Assembly: GCF_900105145.1 (NCBI RefSeq)
Contig: NZ_LT629752.1
Span: 434,001-498,000 of the forward strand
DNA from: Polaribacter sp. KT25b
Lineage (GTDB): Bacteria; Bacteroidota; Bacteroidia; Flavobacteriales; Flavobacteriaceae
Length of the DNA stretch: 64,000 nt
Direction: 5' to 3'
The position numbers and the translations under genes are program-made. The notes beneath the pieces were generated by a model. The model was not told where the DNA came from. It searched no databases and worked only from the letters and a program-made list of their open reading frames with translations. Shown here in pieces: positions 26,429 through 34,804 of the stretch. Within the stretch, counting starts at the first letter, position 1. Every line of letters starts with the position of its first letter.

Positions 26429-26665
26429 ATGGAGTTTATAGAATTGCATTTAGGAAGTTATATTATTTCTCATGGTTTTGATAAAAACAATAAAGAGAAA
26501 ATGACTCCTATTGTTGCTGATAAATTTGGAAAAAAATTAATTGCAGTTTCTAGAATCAAATCTTTAAGTCAAAAATATATTTTAACAGATTATGTAGATG
26601 GGAGATGGATATATTGGGAATACAAAGAAGATTACGAAGACGTAAAAAAGCTGCTAAATAGATAG
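26429..26665 (+). CDS. Conserved-looking hypothetical protein, 78 aa
   Basis: Not recognised. The protein is small, charged and soluble, with no signal peptide or membrane segment. Its pattern (LGSYIISHGFD..., KKLIAVSRIKSLSQKYILTDYVDGRWIYWEY) suggests a short beta-sheet with a final helix (KEDYEDVKKLL). It lies between metH and metF in the same direction, and base composition matches the neighbours. The frame ends where a MITE-like repeat begins, and that repeat could have trimmed it. Function unknown; a shadow frame is unlikely because no other gene covers the region. Confidence 0.6.
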   Translation: MEFIELHLGSYIISHGFDKNNKEKMTPIVADKFGKKLIAVSRIKSLSQKYILTDYVDGRWIYWEYKEDYEDVKKLLNR

Positions 26666-26814
26666 CGTTAGCGATTGAAAAGGCATCCTTTTTATGCTGA
26701 ACACGTTTCAGTAACTTTAGGTTAGTAGAATTGCAGTTAATAGAAATTACAGATGCTAAAATAAATTCGGCATAAAAAGATATAGTGTAAAGCGCGACCC
26801 TTGTGGTAACGCCC
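26665..26814 (-). repeat. Dispersed MITE-like repeat, copy E (longest copy)
   Basis: On the minus strand it starts GGGCGTTACC, continues GGGTCGCGCTTTACACTATATCTTTTTATGCC, has a longer central loop, then GGCATAAAAAGGATGCC and TTCAATCGCTAACGC. The outer GCGTTA/TAACGC form short terminal inverted repeats, and GGCATAAAAA/TTTTTATGCC form an inner stem. It lies between the 78-aa gene and metF. Same family as copies A-D. Confidence 0.7.
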
Positions 26815-26891
26815 AAAAAATAAGTTTAGAGTTGTAAAGTTGAGGTTTATAAAACGAATAACGAACAGCGAATAACGAACAACAAAATAAA

Positions 26892-27848
26892 ATGAAAGTT
26901 ACAGATCACATTAAAAATGCAAATGGCAAAACATTATTTTCTTTTGAAGTAATACCGCCTCAGAAAGGAAAAAACATTCAAGATTTATATAATAATATAG
27001 ATCCGTTAATGGAATTCAATCCGCCTTTTATAGATGTTACAACTTCTAGAGAAGAGTACGTTTATTTAGATAAAGGAAACGGGCTTTTAGATAAAAGAAT
27101 TACCAGAATGCGCCCTGGAACTGTTGGTATTTGTGCGTCTATTATGCATAAATATAAGGTGGATGCAATTCCGCATTTATTATGCGGAGGTTTTACCAAA
27201 GAAGAAACAGAATATGTTTTGGTAGATTGTCATTATTTAGGGCTAGATAATGTGATGGCTTTACGTGGAGATTCTATGAAAGATGAATCGTATTTTAAAC
27301 CAACAAAAGGAGGAAATGCTTTTGCTAGTGATTTGGTAGATCAAATTGCAAACTTGAATAAAGGGCAATATTTACATGATGATATAAATGTAGAGCATCA
27401 CTCAGATTTTTGTATTGGTGTTGCTGGTTATCCAGAAAAACATATGGAAGCTCCGTCTTTAGTTTCAGATTTAAGACGATTAAAAGCAAAAGTGGATGCT
27501 GGTGCAGATTATGTGGTAACGCAGATGTTTTTTGATAATAATAAATATTTTGAGTTTGTAAAAGCAGCTAAAGAAATAGGAATTAATGTTCCTATTATTC
27601 CAGGAATTAAACCTTTAGCTGTTAAAAGACACTTACAAATTTTACCACAAGTATTTAAAATTGATTTACCGCAAGATTTAATAGATGCTGTATACGATTG
27701 TAAGGATAATAAAGCTGTAAGACAGGTTGGTGTAGAATTTGCAATTCAGCAATCTAAAGAGTTATTAGCAGCAGGAGTTCCTGTTTTACATTATTACTCT
27801 ATGGGGAAAAGTGATAATATACAGGCAATTGCATCAGAATTATTTTAA
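26892..27848 (+). CDS. metF: Methylenetetrahydrofolate reductase
   Basis: Flavoprotein that makes 5-methyl-tetrahydrofolate, the methyl donor for the split MetH upstream. The 318-residue barrel has the family features FSFEVIPPQKG at residues 17-27, DVTTSREEY (where most MetF have VTYGA..), VMALRGDS, GVAGYPEKH and the FFDNNKYFEF helix. Length is normal for bacterial MetF. Immediately upstream is a block of short repeated words (AACGAATAACGAACAAC type) running to the ATG. It probably shares the SAM-I-controlled transcript or has a local promoter after the terminator at 26412. Confidence 0.95.
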   Translation: MKVTDHIKNANGKTLFSFEVIPPQKGKNIQDLYNNIDPLMEFNPPFIDVTTSREEYVYLDKGNGLLDKRITRMRPGTVGICASIMHKYKVDAIPHLLCGGFTKEETEYVLVDCHYLGLDNVMALRGDSMKDESYFKPTKGGNAFASDLVDQIANLNKGQYLHDDINVEHHSDFCIGVAGYPEKHMEAPSLVSDLRRLKAKVDAGADYVVTQMFFDNNKYFEFVKAAKEIGINVPIIPGIKPLAVKRHLQILPQVFKIDLPQDLIDAVYDCKDNKAVRQVGVEFAIQQSKELLAAGVPVLHYYSMGKSDNIQAIASELF

Positions 27849-28006
27849 GGAAGTAATTTTTTTATGAGTTTAATATTAAGAATTCATCAGAAAGAAGCTG
27901 TAAAAGGGTTGTTTTTTGATGAATTTTTAATTGTAAGCATAAAGACAATTTATAGACAAATAGTAAAAAGTAATTTTTTTGAAAACTAGAAAGTAAATAA
28001 ATTGTT

Positions 28007-28014
28007 TACTTTTG
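28007..28014 (+). promoter_or_regulatory. trxA promoter -7 box
   Basis: TACTTTTG fits TAnnTTTG and lies 41 bases before the thioredoxin ATG. The 206-base gap between metF and trxA shows nothing else. Confidence 0.55.
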
Positions 28015-28054
28015 TATCTTAAAAGAGAAATAACAATTTTAAAATATAAAGAAA

Positions 28055-28372
28055 ATGGCATTAGAAATAACAGACGCAAATTTTGACGAGTTAGTATTAA
28101 AATCTGACAAACCAGTATTAGTAGATTTTTGGGCTGCATGGTGTGGGCCTTGTAGAATGGTTGGACCAATTGTTGATGAAATTCATGCAGAATATGATGG
28201 TAAAGCTATTGTAGGTAAAGTTGATGTAGATGCAAATCAAGAATTTGCAGCAAAATATGGTGTAAGAAATATACCAACTGTTTTAATTTTTAAAAATGGA
28301 GAAGTAGTAGATAAACAAGTAGGTGTTGCTCCTAAAAATGTTTATACTGGTAAAATCGATGCTGCTTTATAG
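28055..28372 (+). CDS. trxA: Thioredoxin
   Basis: Thiol-disulfide carrier of 105 aa with the active site WCGPC (Cys30 and Cys33) inside VDFWAAWCGPCRM, and the conserved cis-proline segment NIPTVLIFKNG. No signal peptide, so it is cytosolic. It would reduce ribonucleotide reductase and, fittingly for this cluster, CysH-type sulfate reductases. It has its own -7 box upstream and a strong terminator directly after, so it is probably monocistronic although it lies just downstream of the sulfur genes. Confidence 0.97.
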   Translation: MALEITDANFDELVLKSDKPVLVDFWAAWCGPCRMVGPIVDEIHAEYDGKAIVGKVDVDANQEFAAKYGVRNIPTVLIFKNGEVVDKQVGVAPKNVYTGKIDAAL

Positions 28373-28394
28373 TAGTTTAAAAACATATATTTTT

Positions 28395-28427
28395 AAAAAG
28401 GTTTGGCTAACGTCAAACCTTTTTTTA
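28395..28427 (+). terminator. Terminator after trxA
   Basis: AAAAAGGTTTG (28395-28405) and CAAACCTTTTT (28414-28424) form an 11-bp stem with an 8-base loop and a T run. The next gene begins 11 bases later. Confidence 0.88.
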
Positions 28428-28437
28428 TTTTGGTAAT

Positions 28438-29361
28438 ATGATAAAAGTGTCTGAAGTTAAATCAGTAGAAATTAAAAATCTAGAGCTACTAGCAAAACAA
28501 GTTGTAGAAGGTTTTATAACAGGTATTCATAAAAGTCCGTTTCATGGATTTTCTGTAGAATTTTCTGAACACAAACTATATAATAATGGCGAAAGTACGC
28601 GCCATATAGATTGGAAACTATTTGCCAAAACCGAAAAGCTTTATATAAAAAAATACGAAGAAGAAACTAATTTAAGATGTCATATTGTTATTGATAATTC
28701 TGCGTCTATGCATTATCCGATAGTAAAAAAACAATCTTTAGATAATTTAAACAAAATAGGTTTTTCTGCGGTTGCAGCAGCTTCTTTAATGGAAATATTA
28801 AAAAGACAACGAGATGCTGTAGGTTTAAGTATTTATGCTGATACTTATGAATATTATGCTCCAGAAAAAGGAAGTGAACGTCATAGAAAAATGTTGTTAC
28901 ATCAATTAGAGGAATTATTAGTTTCTAAATCTGATGCAAAAACAGAAACTTACCAGTATTTACATGAAATTGCAGAAAAAATGCACAGACGTTCTTTAAT
29001 TTTTTTATTTACTGATATGTTTCAGACAAATAAAGATGATAAAAAGCTTTTTGAGGCCTTACGTCATCTAAAATATAACAAACATGAAGTAGTTTTATTC
29101 CATACTTATGATGAAAAAACAGAGTTTAACTTCAATTTTGACAATTCACCAAAAAAATTTGTTGATGTAGAAACTGGAGAAGAAATAAATATTTACGCAG
29201 AAAATATTCAGGAAAATTATAAGAAATTAGCAGGTAATTTCTTTAAAGAATTGAAAAATAAATGCTTACAATATAAAATTGATTATGTTCCTGTAGATAT
29301 AAATTCAGGTTTTACTAAGGTGCTTTCAAGTTATTTAATTAGCAGAAAAAATATTTTGTAA
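28438..29361 (+). CDS. DUF58 domain protein (VWA-like)
   Basis: A 307-residue cytosolic protein of the DUF58 family, usually encoded next to MoxR ATPases and VWA membrane proteins and thought to act in their assembly or stress functions. Visible family features are FSEHKLYNNGESTRHIDWKLFAKTEKLYIKKYEEETNLRCHIVIDNSASM (the R-x-IDW segment and a DNSASM metal-site-like motif of the VWA fold) and a LIFLFTDMF strand. No MoxR gene is in this window, so it stands alone. The start lies just after the trxA terminator, where TATTTTGG may be a weak -7 box. Confidence 0.88.
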   Translation: MIKVSEVKSVEIKNLELLAKQVVEGFITGIHKSPFHGFSVEFSEHKLYNNGESTRHIDWKLFAKTEKLYIKKYEEETNLRCHIVIDNSASMHYPIVKKQSLDNLNKIGFSAVAAASLMEILKRQRDAVGLSIYADTYEYYAPEKGSERHRKMLLHQLEELLVSKSDAKTETYQYLHEIAEKMHRRSLIFLFTDMFQTNKDDKKLFEALRHLKYNKHEVVLFHTYDEKTEFNFNFDNSPKKFVDVETGEEINIYAENIQENYKKLAGNFFKELKNKCLQYKIDYVPVDINSGFTKVLSSYLISRKNIL

Positions 29362-29378
29362 TTTTTTTACTTTTTTCA

Positions 29379-29408
29379 TTGTGTAATTAAAAAACAGTGT
29401 TATATTTG
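29379..29408 (+). promoter_or_regulatory. tRNA-Asp promoter
   Basis: TTG at 29379-29381, exactly 19 bases, then TATATTTG at 29401-29408: a textbook Bacteroidetes promoter 17 bases before the tRNA. Confidence 0.85.
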
Positions 29409-29425
29409 CCACCGCTAACAGCAAC

Positions 29426-29499
29426 GGTTTGGTAGTTCAGCTGGTTAGAATACCTGCCTGTCACGCAGGGGGTCGCGGGTTCGAGTCCCGTCCAGACCG
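29426..29499 (+). tRNA. tRNA-Asp (anticodon GTC)
   Basis: The cloverleaf is complete: acceptor GGTTTGG with CCAGACC (one G-T pair), D-loop TAGTTCAGCTGGTTAGAA, anticodon stem CCTGC/GCAGG around CTGTCAC with anticodon GTC, and T-arm GCGGG TTCGAGT CCCGT. The discriminator base is G at 29499. CCA is not encoded. It has its own promoter and terminator. Confidence 0.98.
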
Positions 29500-29501
29500 C
29501 G

Positions 29502-29532
29502 AAAAGGTTCATCGAAAGATGAACCTTTTTTC
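29502..29532 (+). terminator. Terminator after tRNA-Asp
   Basis: A perfect 12-bp stem (29502-29513 with 29518-29529) closed by a GAAA tetraloop and followed by Ts. Confidence 0.92.
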
Positions 29533-29616
29533 ATTTATATGGTTTTCAAAGTATCTTTTTATTTTAATATAATTGTTAATTAATTATCTTTTTTCTTAAT
29601 TTTGATTTAAAGAATT

Positions 29617-32364
29617 ATGGAAATAAAAAAAGGTATTTTAAAAGCAATAATGTTTGTGTTATTTGTATTTTGTTTTTCTACAAATTACTATTCTCAAAAA
29701 ACAGGAATTATAGGTGTTGTTGTAGATGATTCAAATCAGCCTTTAGAAATGGTTTCAGTTGCTCTTTTAAGTACTAAAGAGTCTTTATTCTTAAGTTATA
29801 CAACTACAGATGTCAAGGGTGCTTTTCATATTGATGATATTCCTAAAGACTCAATTTTACTTCAGCTTAATTTTTTAGGTTTTACAACGTACTCTAAAAA
29901 GATTATTTATAAAAAAAAGCTCATAGATTTAGATACGATTGTTTTAAAAGAAGATATTAGTTCTTTAGATGAAATTGTAATATCTGCTGTAGTGCCTGTT
30001 CAAATTAAAAAAGATACTGTTAGTTTTAATGCCAACTCTTTTAAAGTGAATTATGATGACAATATTGATGGATTGTTAAGTAAATTACCTGGAATTGAAA
30101 TTGATGAAAATGGAAGTATAGTTACTCAAGGAACAACAGTCACCAAAGTTATGATTGATGGAAAAGAGTTTTTTGGAGGAGATCCATCAATTGTTATGAA
30201 AAATATTTCTGCGGATGCAATTGCTAAAGTTGAAATCATTGATAAGAAAAGTGATGAAGCAGAATTAACAGGTGTAAGTGATGGTAATAAAGAAATAGTA
30301 ATCAATTTTAGATTAAAAAAAGAGAAGAAAAACCGTGGTTTTGGTAAATTGTCTGCTGGTGTTGGTTTAGATAATCGATATTTCGGAAACATTAATTATA
30401 ATCAATTTAATACTAAAAACCAGTTATCTATTATTGGCAAATTTAATAATATCAATATTACAGGTTCTAATATTCAGGGTTTTTTAGAAAATGCAGATGG
30501 CGTTGCAGATGATTCTGGTGATGATACTGATGGCGATTTTTCTAATAATAAAAAAAGTTTAAGCGGCTTTTTAATAACAGCAGTTACTGGTGTTCATTTT
30601 GGAACAGAAATTAAAAAGAAAGAATCATTGAGTGGAGATTATTTTTATAATTCATCAGAAAATAGCGGACTTTCAGAAACGAATAGAATTTCTTTTACAA
30701 GTCTTAATAATTTTAATTTTAAATCTAAAAATAACTTTTTAAATACTTCAGAAAATCATAATTTAAATTTTAATTATGAAAATAAATCTAGTAAAAAAAG
30801 TAGTTTAAGTCTTCGTGGGCTTTTTTATTCTGATGATAGAAATTATAAATTAGACAGAGGTGGTTCGTATTTTAATACTGATGAAGAATTGGTTACAGAA
30901 AATAATTTGTCATCAGAAAATAGCAATTTAAAGAAGTTTGGAAATATAAATTTTAATTATTATCAAAGATTACAAAAAAAAGGAAGAAGCTTTAATGTGG
31001 GGTTTAATACTGTAATTACAAGTTTAGATAGAGAAAACAATCAAAACATGTTAATTACTAGGGGTTTAAATACTTCTAGTACAACAATGCAAGAGGTAAT
31101 TACTTTTAGAAATGAGGATAATAGTACGCAATTATTTAATCTACGTTTTAAATATACAGAACCTTTAGGTGGAAATCATTATTTAAATACAGAGGTTTTT
31201 GCTGATTTTTTAACAGGAAAAGAGCAAACGAATCAATTTAGAAAAACAATAAAAACAACAACAGTAGAAGATTTATTAGAAATTAATTATAATTATTTTC
31301 AAAATATTATGAAATCTAAAATTTCTCATAGTTATAACACTTCTAAATTAAATATTTCATCAGCTTTAGAGTTACAAAATTTAAGGAGAGAATTTGGTCA
31401 AGAGCAAGAAGAACAGTTTATTAAAGAACAATTATTTTTTAATCCATCCATCTTTTTTCAGTACAAACCCCAAAGAGGTAGAAAATACAAATTTGTTTAT
31501 AAAAAATTAATTAAAGCCCCAAGACCAAGTCAAACAAACCCTTTTGTAAATGATTTGAATCCTTATTTTATAAAAACGGGAAATGTAGATTTAAAACCAG
31601 AAAAGGTAAATTCTTTTCAGATGCTTTTAAATATTAATGATTTAAAAACATCTTTAGGTTTCAATGCTAAGTTGCAGTACAATCATACAAAAGATGCAAT
31701 TATTAGAAATATTACAATTGATGACGATTTTATAAGAGCTAGCAGTTATCAAAATAATGGAAAAAAAGAACAATTTAAAGCAGAAGGAAGTTTTACTAAA
31801 AAGTTATCAAAATTAGGAATTAGGCTAAGTTTAAAGAATAAATATTTATACAATTCTTCTAATTCTATAATTAATTTTAATTTAAATACAGTTGTTTCAG
31901 AAGATTTTTCGACTAATTTTATCATCCAAAATATCAGAAAAAACAAAGTAGATTTAAAAGCTGGTGTTTATTATAGCGAAAACAATACAGGTTTTTCTAT
32001 AGAAAAAGATTTAGACAGAAAATTTACTACTCAAAAATACTTTGGAATGATAGATTTTGATGTAACTAAAAAATTCAATTTTAATACCCAATTAGATTAC
32101 ATTTTTTATGAAGATAATAGTTTTTCAATTCATCAAGAAATACCAGTTTGGAACGCAGCAATATCTTACTCATTGTCAAAAAGCAATAATATCTTTAAAT
32201 TAGTTTTTATTGATTTGCTAGATAAAAATGTTGATGTTTTTAGAAGGAGTACTCTTAACTTTTTTGAAGAAACTACTTCACAAAGTTTGGGGAGATATAT
32301 TATTTTAAGCTATACGTATAAGTTGAATGGTATTGGTAAAAAGAAGAAAAGTGCAAAAGCGTAG
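29617..32364 (+). CDS. Outer membrane TonB-dependent-receptor-like beta-barrel protein
   Basis: A 915-residue outer membrane protein with a signal peptide (about residues 1-27, NYYSQ). A carboxypeptidase-regulatory-like domain spans about 28-115 (GIIGVVVDDSNQPLEMVSVALL), and a plug-like region about 120-235 (LLSKLPGIEIDENGSIVTQGTTVTKVMIDGKEFFGGDP). A long beta-barrel follows, rich in alternating N/F/Y strands. The type is the flavobacterial outer membrane beta-barrel family related to SusC, but no SusD partner follows. The last residues are GKKKKSAKA, not the usual aromatic-ended strand. The ligand is unknown. It is monocistronic and convergent with the next gene across a shared terminator. 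Confidence 0.85.
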   Translation: MEIKKGILKAIMFVLFVFCFSTNYYSQKTGIIGVVVDDSNQPLEMVSVALLSTKESLFLSYTTTDVKGAFHIDDIPKDSILLQLNFLGFTTYSKKIIYKKKLIDLDTIVLKEDISSLDEIVISAVVPVQIKKDTVSFNANSFKVNYDDNIDGLLSKLPGIEIDENGSIVTQGTTVTKVMIDGKEFFGGDPSIVMKNISADAIAKVEIIDKKSDEAELTGVSDGNKEIVINFRLKKEKKNRGFGKLSAGVGLDNRYFGNINYNQFNTKNQLSIIGKFNNINITGSNIQGFLENADGVADDSGDDTDGDFSNNKKSLSGFLITAVTGVHFGTEIKKKESLSGDYFYNSSENSGLSETNRISFTSLNNFNFKSKNNFLNTSENHNLNFNYENKSSKKSSLSLRGLFYSDDRNYKLDRGGSYFNTDEELVTENNLSSENSNLKKFGNINFNYYQRLQKKGRSFNVGFNTVITSLDRENNQNMLITRGLNTSSTTMQEVITFRNEDNSTQLFNLRFKYTEPLGGNHYLNTEVFADFLTGKEQTNQFRKTIKTTTVEDLLEINYNYFQNIMKSKISHSYNTSKLNISSALELQNLRREFGQEQEEQFIKEQLFFNPSIFFQYKPQRGRKYKFVYKKLIKAPRPSQTNPFVNDLNPYFIKTGNVDLKPEKVNSFQMLLNINDLKTSLGFNAKLQYNHTKDAIIRNITIDDDFIRASSYQNNGKKEQFKAEGSFTKKLSKLGIRLSLKNKYLYNSSNSIINFNLNTVVSEDFSTNFIIQNIRKNKVDLKAGVYYSENNTGFSIEKDLDRKFTTQKYFGMIDFDVTKKFNFNTQLDYIFYEDNSFSIHQEIPVWNAAISYSLSKSNNIFKLVFIDLLDKNVDVFRRSTLNFFEETTSQSLGRYIILSYTYKLNGIGKKKKSAKA

Positions 32365-32439
32365 AATTTTCTAAAACTGTTTATCAGAATTTATAATTTT
32401 AGCTATTATTTTTTCTGATTTAAATAAAATTACTGTATA

Positions 32440-32476
32440 AAAAATCACTAAAAACTATAAATTTGTAGTGATTTTT
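32440..32476. terminator. Bidirectional terminator between convergent genes
   Basis: AAAAATCACTA (32440-32450) pairs with TAGTGATTTTT (32466-32476) over 11 bp, with A and T runs on both sides, 24 bases before the stop codon of the minus-strand gene. Confidence 0.8.
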
Positions 32477-32500
32477 GTGATAAAATTTAAAAATAGACCT

Positions 32501-33592
32501 TTATTTAGATGCTAACATTTTGTTTGTTGCAACAGTTCTAAAACCCATGTGATCTGAACCAGAATCGGTTGCAACTCCCATTTTTGCTGATATTCTAAAA
32601 CTTGCACAATACGATTCGTGACATAAAAAAGAGCCACCTTTCATAACATGTTCTACTTGATAAGGATTACTTGGGCTATAAGATTTATTTGCTCCTTTAG
32701 GATTTAAAAGAGGTTGAGAAATGTCTATATCTTTATAATAATTTACGTTGAATAAATCGGCTGTAATTTCCCAAACATTTCCTGCCATATCATACAAACC
32801 AATACTATTTGGTGGATATGATTTTACAGGCGAAATAAATTCAAATCCGTCTTTAGATTCGTTTTTTGTAGGAAAAACACCTTGCCAAGTATTTGCATTA
32901 TTGTCTAAAATTGTAGCATCATTTCCCCAAGTAAAAATGGTGTTCAAATTTTTTCCTTGTGCAGCAGATTCCCATTCAGATTCTGTAGGTAAACGTCTGT
33001 TTGCCCATTTACAATATGCCAAAGCATCTTCTAAAGCAATGTGTACAACAGGGTTGTTTTCTTTACCTTCAATGGTAGAATTTGGTCCTTCTGGGTGTTT
33101 CCAATTTGCACCAATTTTCCATGTCCACCATTGGCCATAATTATTCATATCAGCAATTGCGTTTACACTTTTATTAAAAATTAAACTTCCTGGTTGTAAA
33201 ATAGAATCATGAGGTTTTTGAGTATCAGCAGGAAGCATTTTTTTCATTTCTTCCCAATCTATTTTTCTTTCTGCAATTGTTACATATTTTGTGGCATCAA
33301 CAAAAGCTGCAAATTGTTTATTGGTAACTTCTGTAACGTCTATATAAAAACCATCAACAGTAACTAAATGTGCAGGTTTTTCTCTTGGCATTGCAAATTT
33401 ATCTGTTTCTTTTGCGCCTTGTAAAAAGGTTTTACTTTCTACCCAAACCATACCTTCAGGAGTTTTTATTTCTGATTTGTTTATAGTTTTAGTTTCTTCA
33501 GTTTTTGAATTTTTACAACTAGAAAGTGATAAAAATGCTAAAAAAATGAGTGAAAAGTAATTGAAAAGTTTGCTCTTATTTTGATGATACAT
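32501..33592 (-). CDS. Formylglycine-generating enzyme-type (SUMF1) lipoprotein
   Basis: Converts a sulfatase active-site cysteine to formylglycine in the known family. The 363-residue protein has a lipoprotein signal with Cys26 (LSLSSC), then the FGE-sulfatase fold beginning PEGMVWVESKTFLQGA and ending MGFRTVA. The two copper-binding catalytic cysteines of true FGEs are present, Cys324 and Cys329 in GGSFLCHESYC, closely matching human SUMF1 LCNKSYC. Many Bacteroidetes homologues (GldK/GldJ-like) lack them, so this one may be catalytic. Its export as a lipoprotein is odd because bacterial sulfatases are normally modified before export. No sulfatase gene is in the window. Confidence 0.85.
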   Translation of the reverse strand: MYHQNKSKLFNYFSLIFLAFLSLSSCKNSKTEETKTINKSEIKTPEGMVWVESKTFLQGAKETDKFAMPREKPAHLVTVDGFYIDVTEVTNKQFAAFVDATKYVTIAERKIDWEEMKKMLPADTQKPHDSILQPGSLIFNKSVNAIADMNNYGQWWTWKIGANWKHPEGPNSTIEGKENNPVVHIALEDALAYCKWANRRLPTESEWESAAQGKNLNTIFTWGNDATILDNNANTWQGVFPTKNESKDGFEFISPVKSYPPNSIGLYDMAGNVWEITADLFNVNYYKDIDISQPLLNPKGANKSYSPSNPYQVEHVMKGGSFLCHESYCASFRISAKMGVATDSGSDHMGFRTVATNKMLASK

Positions 33593-33753
33593 GTGTTTCT
33601 TTTAATTGTTGATAATTTTATGAATTACGAAGGTAATAACTGTCTTTTAAATTCTTGTCTTTTTTAGTTAATTTGATAACAAAATTTAAAATGAAGACAA
33701 TTTGTTTCTAAAATTTTAATAAAAAAAAAGGGAAATAATTATTTTAAAAACAT

Positions 33754-33798
33754 ACCAGTACATACTAGTTGTTTATTTGGTAAAATATTATATATTTG
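33754..33798 (+). promoter_or_regulatory. gal operon operator and promoter
   Basis: ACCAGTACATACTAGT (33754-33769) is a 16-bp imperfect palindrome of the TACTAGTA type used by GntR-family sugar regulators. Its last base begins the -33 TTG (33769-33771). Exactly 19 bases follow, then TATATTTG (33791-33798). The ATG is only 4 bases after the -7 box, so the transcript is predicted to be leaderless or nearly so. Confidence 0.7.
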
Positions 33799-33802
33799 TA
33801 AT

Positions 33803-34801
33803 ATGAAAATTGTATCGCTTAAAAAAGATTCAAGAACGCCAAAATACAAGCAAATAGTTGTTGCTATTGAAAATGCTATTGTTGATGGTTTACTTAAAAA
33901 AGGCGATAAATTACCTTCCTTAAATGTTATAAAAAACGAAAATTCACTTTCTAGAGATACTGTTTTAACTGCTTTTAATGAATTAAAAAATCGTGGAATT
34001 ATACATTCTGTAGTAGGAAAAGGATATTATGTTTCTACAGAAGATATAGATGTTAAACAAAAAATATTTGTTTTGTTTGATGAATTAAATTCATTTAAAG
34101 AAGATTTATATAATTCCTTTTTACTAAATTTAGGAGACAATATACAGGTTGATATTTTCTTTCATCATTTTAATTATGATGTTTTTGCAAAACTGATAAA
34201 CGATAATATTGGTAATTACAGTTCTTACGTAATTATGCCTGCAAATTTAAGTGATACAGAAAATGTAATTCAGAATTTACCAAGAGAAAAAGTTTATATT
34301 TTAGATCAAGTTCATAAAGGGTTAGAAGAATATGCTGCTATTTATCAAAATTTTGAAAAAGATGTTTTTAACGGTCTTTCTTCTGGAATTTCAAGTATTG
34401 TAAAATATCAAAAAATAGTTTTATTATTTCCTGATGAAAAGCAACCAGAAGGTATTTTAAAAGGATTTATACAATTCTGTGAAAAATATAAAATTGAACA
34501 TGAAGTTGTTGCATCTATAAAAGGTAGAGTTCCAGAAATTGGAGAATTATATGTGGTTTTAGATGATCAAAATTTGATTAGAATCATCAAAAAAATAAAA
34601 GAAAATAAATTAGTTTTAGCAAAAGATATTGGTATCATTTCTTTTAATGACAACTTGTTAAAAGAAGTTGTAGAAGACGGAATTACAACAATTTCTACAG
34701 ATTTTAATTTAATGGGAGAAAGATTGGCGCAGATGATTTTGAATAACGAAGAAGTTAAAATAGAGAATCCAAGTAGTTTAATTTTAAGAAAATCAATTTA
34801 A
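33803..34801 (+). CDS. GntR-family transcriptional regulator with periplasmic-binding-protein-like sensor, probable galactose regulator
   Basis: The N-terminal winged helix (residues 1-72: PKYKQIVVAIENAIVDGLLKKGDKLPSLNVIK, LSRDTVLTAFNELKNRGII) is followed by a LacI-like effector domain (about 80-332, ending GITTISTDFNLMGERLAQMILNNEEVKIENPSSLILRKS). This GntR-plus-sugar-binding layout is common in Bacteroidetes sugar operons. It is the first gene of a four-gene galactose operon; galM begins 3 bases after its stop codon. The operator candidate overlaps its own promoter, so it probably autoregulates the whole operon in response to a sugar. The effector is inferred from neighbours only. Confidence 0.9.
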   Translation: MKIVSLKKDSRTPKYKQIVVAIENAIVDGLLKKGDKLPSLNVIKNENSLSRDTVLTAFNELKNRGIIHSVVGKGYYVSTEDIDVKQKIFVLFDELNSFKEDLYNSFLLNLGDNIQVDIFFHHFNYDVFAKLINDNIGNYSSYVIMPANLSDTENVIQNLPREKVYILDQVHKGLEEYAAIYQNFEKDVFNGLSSGISSIVKYQKIVLLFPDEKQPEGILKGFIQFCEKYKIEHEVVASIKGRVPEIGELYVVLDDQNLIRIIKKIKENKLVLAKDIGIISFNDNLLKEVVEDGITTISTDFNLMGERLAQMILNNEEVKIENPSSLILRKSI

Positions 34802-34804
34802 AAA

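Noticed and set aside
26556..26816. 86-codon minus-strand frame
   Set aside because: It overlaps the 78-aa gene and MITE-like repeat copy E. It is an artefact of the repeat.
27927..28169. 80-codon minus-strand frame over the trxA promoter
   Set aside because: It overlaps the start of thioredoxin and its promoter. It is low-complexity, Leu/Phe-rich translation of an AT-rich region.
29426..29532. tRNA-Asp as an integration site
   Set aside because: No integrase gene or repeated tRNA 3' end was found downstream. The terminator follows directly.
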